DNA from: Cognatiyoonia koreensis
GTDB taxonomy: Bacteria > Pseudomonadota > Alphaproteobacteria > Rhodobacterales > Rhodobacteraceae
Direction: 5' to 3'
Assembly (NCBI RefSeq): GCF_900109295.1
Contig: NZ_FOIZ01000002.1
Coordinates: 682,001-746,000, forward strand
Length of the DNA stretch: 64,000 nucleotides
A program made the position numbers and the translations under genes. Shown here in pieces: positions 62,495 through 64,000 of this stretch. Positions within the stretch are counted from its first letter, which is position 1; each line of letters begins with the position of its first letter. The notes beneath the pieces were generated by a model. It was given only the letters and a program-made list of their open reading frames with translations. It did no database searches and was not told the DNA's origin.

Positions 62495-63970
62495 CTACTC
62501 TGCCCAGCTGACGCCAGTCAGATCGACAGCGGCGGTCGGCTGGTTCAGCCAAAGCCCGTCTATCCCGGCCTTGGCGACGGTGGCGACGGCCAGCTCGAAC
62601 AGATACCCGTTCACGTAATCCTCTGAAATGATGGTCTGCGCCTCGGCCAGCATCTCTGACCGCATATCAGGGTCGGTGGTGGCATTCAGTTTGTCCATCA
62701 AGGCCTGAAAATCCGGATTGTCATACTGGAAATAGTAATCGGGGTTGGCATAGATCCCGATATCCATTGGCTCGGTATGGCTGACGATGGACAGGCCGAA
62801 ATCCTTGTTCGTGAACACCTCTTCGATCCACTGCGCCCATTCCAGATTGGTGATCTCGGTTTCGATCCCGACCTCGCGCAATTGGCTGGCTATGATCTCC
62901 CCGCCGCGACGGGCATAAGACGGGGGCGGCAGCTTCAGGGTTGTGGTAAAACCATCGGCAAACCCGGCTTCGGCCAACAGCTCTTTGGCACGCTCTGGAT
63001 CGTAAGGCGAATTCGCAAGCAGATCGACATAGTCGGGATTATGCGGTGCAAAATGGGTGCCGATCGGGGTGCCATACCCGAACATGGCCCCGTCGATGAT
63101 GGCCTGCCGGTCAATCGCATGGGCAACCGCCTGACGGACCAAGACATTGTCAAACGGTGGCATCTTGTTGTTCGTCGACAGGATCGTTTCACCTTCGGTA
63201 TTGCCAACAAGAACCTGAAAACGCGGATCAGCCTCGAACTGGGGCAGGTTTTCCGGGGCAGGGAAACCGATGAAAGCATCGACATCCTCGGCCATGACAG
63301 CACCAAAGGCCGCGGTCGGATCGCTGATAAAACGGAACGTGGCAGAGGTCAGCGCTGGGGTGTCGCCCCAGTAGGCGTCATAGGCCGATATCTCGATCCG
63401 GTCACCCTGCACCCAGTCATCAAACTTGAACGGGCCGGTGCCAATAGGGGTCTGGGCGATAGTCTCAATGCTTTCAGGGGCGACAATGACGGCATCACCC
63501 CATGCGAGGTTGAACAGCATCATGCCGTTCGGCTCTGACAGGGTCACCTGCACGGTCAGGGGATCTATGACGGTCACATCAGAAATCGCGGCATAAAGCG
63601 CCTTCTGGGCGTTCGCACTGTCTTCCGCCCCGATGCGATCAAGCGAGAATTTCACATCCTCAGCATCCATTGTCGTGCCATCGTGAAAGGTAACACCATC
63701 GCGCAACGTGAAGGTATAGATCAGACCGTCGTCCGATATCTCCCAGCTTTCAGCCAGGCCTGGAACAACGGACCCGTCCGCCATAAAGCGCGTCAGCCCT
63801 TCGAACACATTCGCATAAAGGACAGAATCAATGGCCTGCGCGGCACCGCCTGTCGGATCAAGGTTCGGCGGTTCCAGCTGGATGGCAACGGTGATGCTGT
63901 CGTTGGCCAACGCACCGCTGGCACAGATCGCTACGACAGAAGATGCGGCAAGGCGCTTGAAAAAATGCAT
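62495..63970 (-). CDS. Peptide ABC transporter substrate-binding protein (family 5, DppA-like)
   Basis: 491 aa. A Sec signal peptide (KRLAASSVVAICASGALA, cleavage near residue 22) exports it to the periplasm. Family 5 signatures: LEPPNLDPTGGAAQAIDSVLYANVFEGL, AESWEISDDGLIYTFTLRDGVTFHDG, and NALVRQAVAHAIDRQAII-like (NVLVRQAVAHAIDRQAI). GAGGGGG precedes the ATG. It is the first gene of an operon with a GNAT enzyme, two permeases, a double ATPase and a P1 peptidase, pointing to peptide-like substrates. Confidence 0.92.
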   Translation of the reverse strand: MHFFKRLAASSVVAICASGALANDSITVAIQLEPPNLDPTGGAAQAIDSVLYANVFEGLTRFMADGSVVPGLAESWEISDDGLIYTFTLRDGVTFHDGTTMDAEDVKFSLDRIGAEDSANAQKALYAAISDVTVIDPLTVQVTLSEPNGMMLFNLAWGDAVIVAPESIETIAQTPIGTGPFKFDDWVQGDRIEISAYDAYWGDTPALTSATFRFISDPTAAFGAVMAEDVDAFIGFPAPENLPQFEADPRFQVLVGNTEGETILSTNNKMPPFDNVLVRQAVAHAIDRQAIIDGAMFGYGTPIGTHFAPHNPDYVDLLANSPYDPERAKELLAEAGFADGFTTTLKLPPPSYARRGGEIIASQLREVGIETEITNLEWAQWIEEVFTNKDFGLSIVSHTEPMDIGIYANPDYYFQYDNPDFQALMDKLNATTDPDMRSEMLAEAQTIISEDYVNGYLFELAVATVAKAGIDGLWLNQPTAAVDLTGVSWAE

Positions 63971-64000
63971 GATGAACCCCCTCTGGTTGATAATCAGTCT

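Overview
The window is a piece of an alphaproteobacterial chromosome, most likely from Rhodobacteraceae (Roseobacter group). The main grounds are the gene order parB-parA-rsmG-mnmG-mnmE-rho-hemJ / maf-aroE-coaE-dnaQ-secB, an FnrL-type regulator, the RegB/RegA redox pair next to ahcY, the murU-amgK-tsaE block, and a head-spike module of the Rhodobacter gene transfer agent type. Almost every gene is a single-copy housekeeping gene. I see no insertion sequences, CRISPR arrays or transposases.

Layout. 1-4.4 kb: start of an fnrL-like gene (cut by the window edge), grpE and hrcA leftward, then rph-rdgB-hemW rightward. 4.4-15.4 kb: the probable replication-origin region. parB, parA, rsmG, mnmG, mnmE, rho and hemJ run leftward and maf, aroE, coaE and dnaQ run rightward, away from a 401-bp AT-rich gap with DnaA boxes (candidate oriC). 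Two perfect parS palindromes lie inside rsmG and on the mnmG start codon. 14.8-23.3 kb: secB, fxsA, a Tim44-domain protein, mltA, a Smr protein, an MFS transporter, hslU and hslV (separated by two unrelated genes), and trxA with a good terminator.

23.4-35.8 kb: a tightly packed leftward series regB, PAS protein, tsaE, amgK, murU, addB, addA, trxA, with regA divergent from regB and no senC between them. 35.8-46.1 kb: an HD phosphohydrolase, ahcY, an extensin-like protein, DUF2853 and DUF1761 proteins, EVE and YciI proteins, gpsA, tsaD, hemD, a mitofilin-like protein, hemY, and a tRNA-Thr(CGT).

46.2-57.4 kb is the accessory part and the most interesting region. A head-spike base protein and a large fiber carrying a sialate-O-acetylesterase-like domain run head-on into a seven-gene, translationally coupled capsule synthesis and export operon: nucleotide-sugar dehydrogenase, an unknown SGNH-like protein, glycosyltransferase, UDP-glucuronate epimerase-like enzyme, KpsM, KpsT and KpsE-like. 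A particle spike that probably binds or trims a capsule therefore sits beside the genes that make a capsule. 57.6-64 kb: a peptide ABC transporter operon (binding protein, GNAT acetyltransferase, two permeases, fused double ATPase) ending in a P1-family peptidase.
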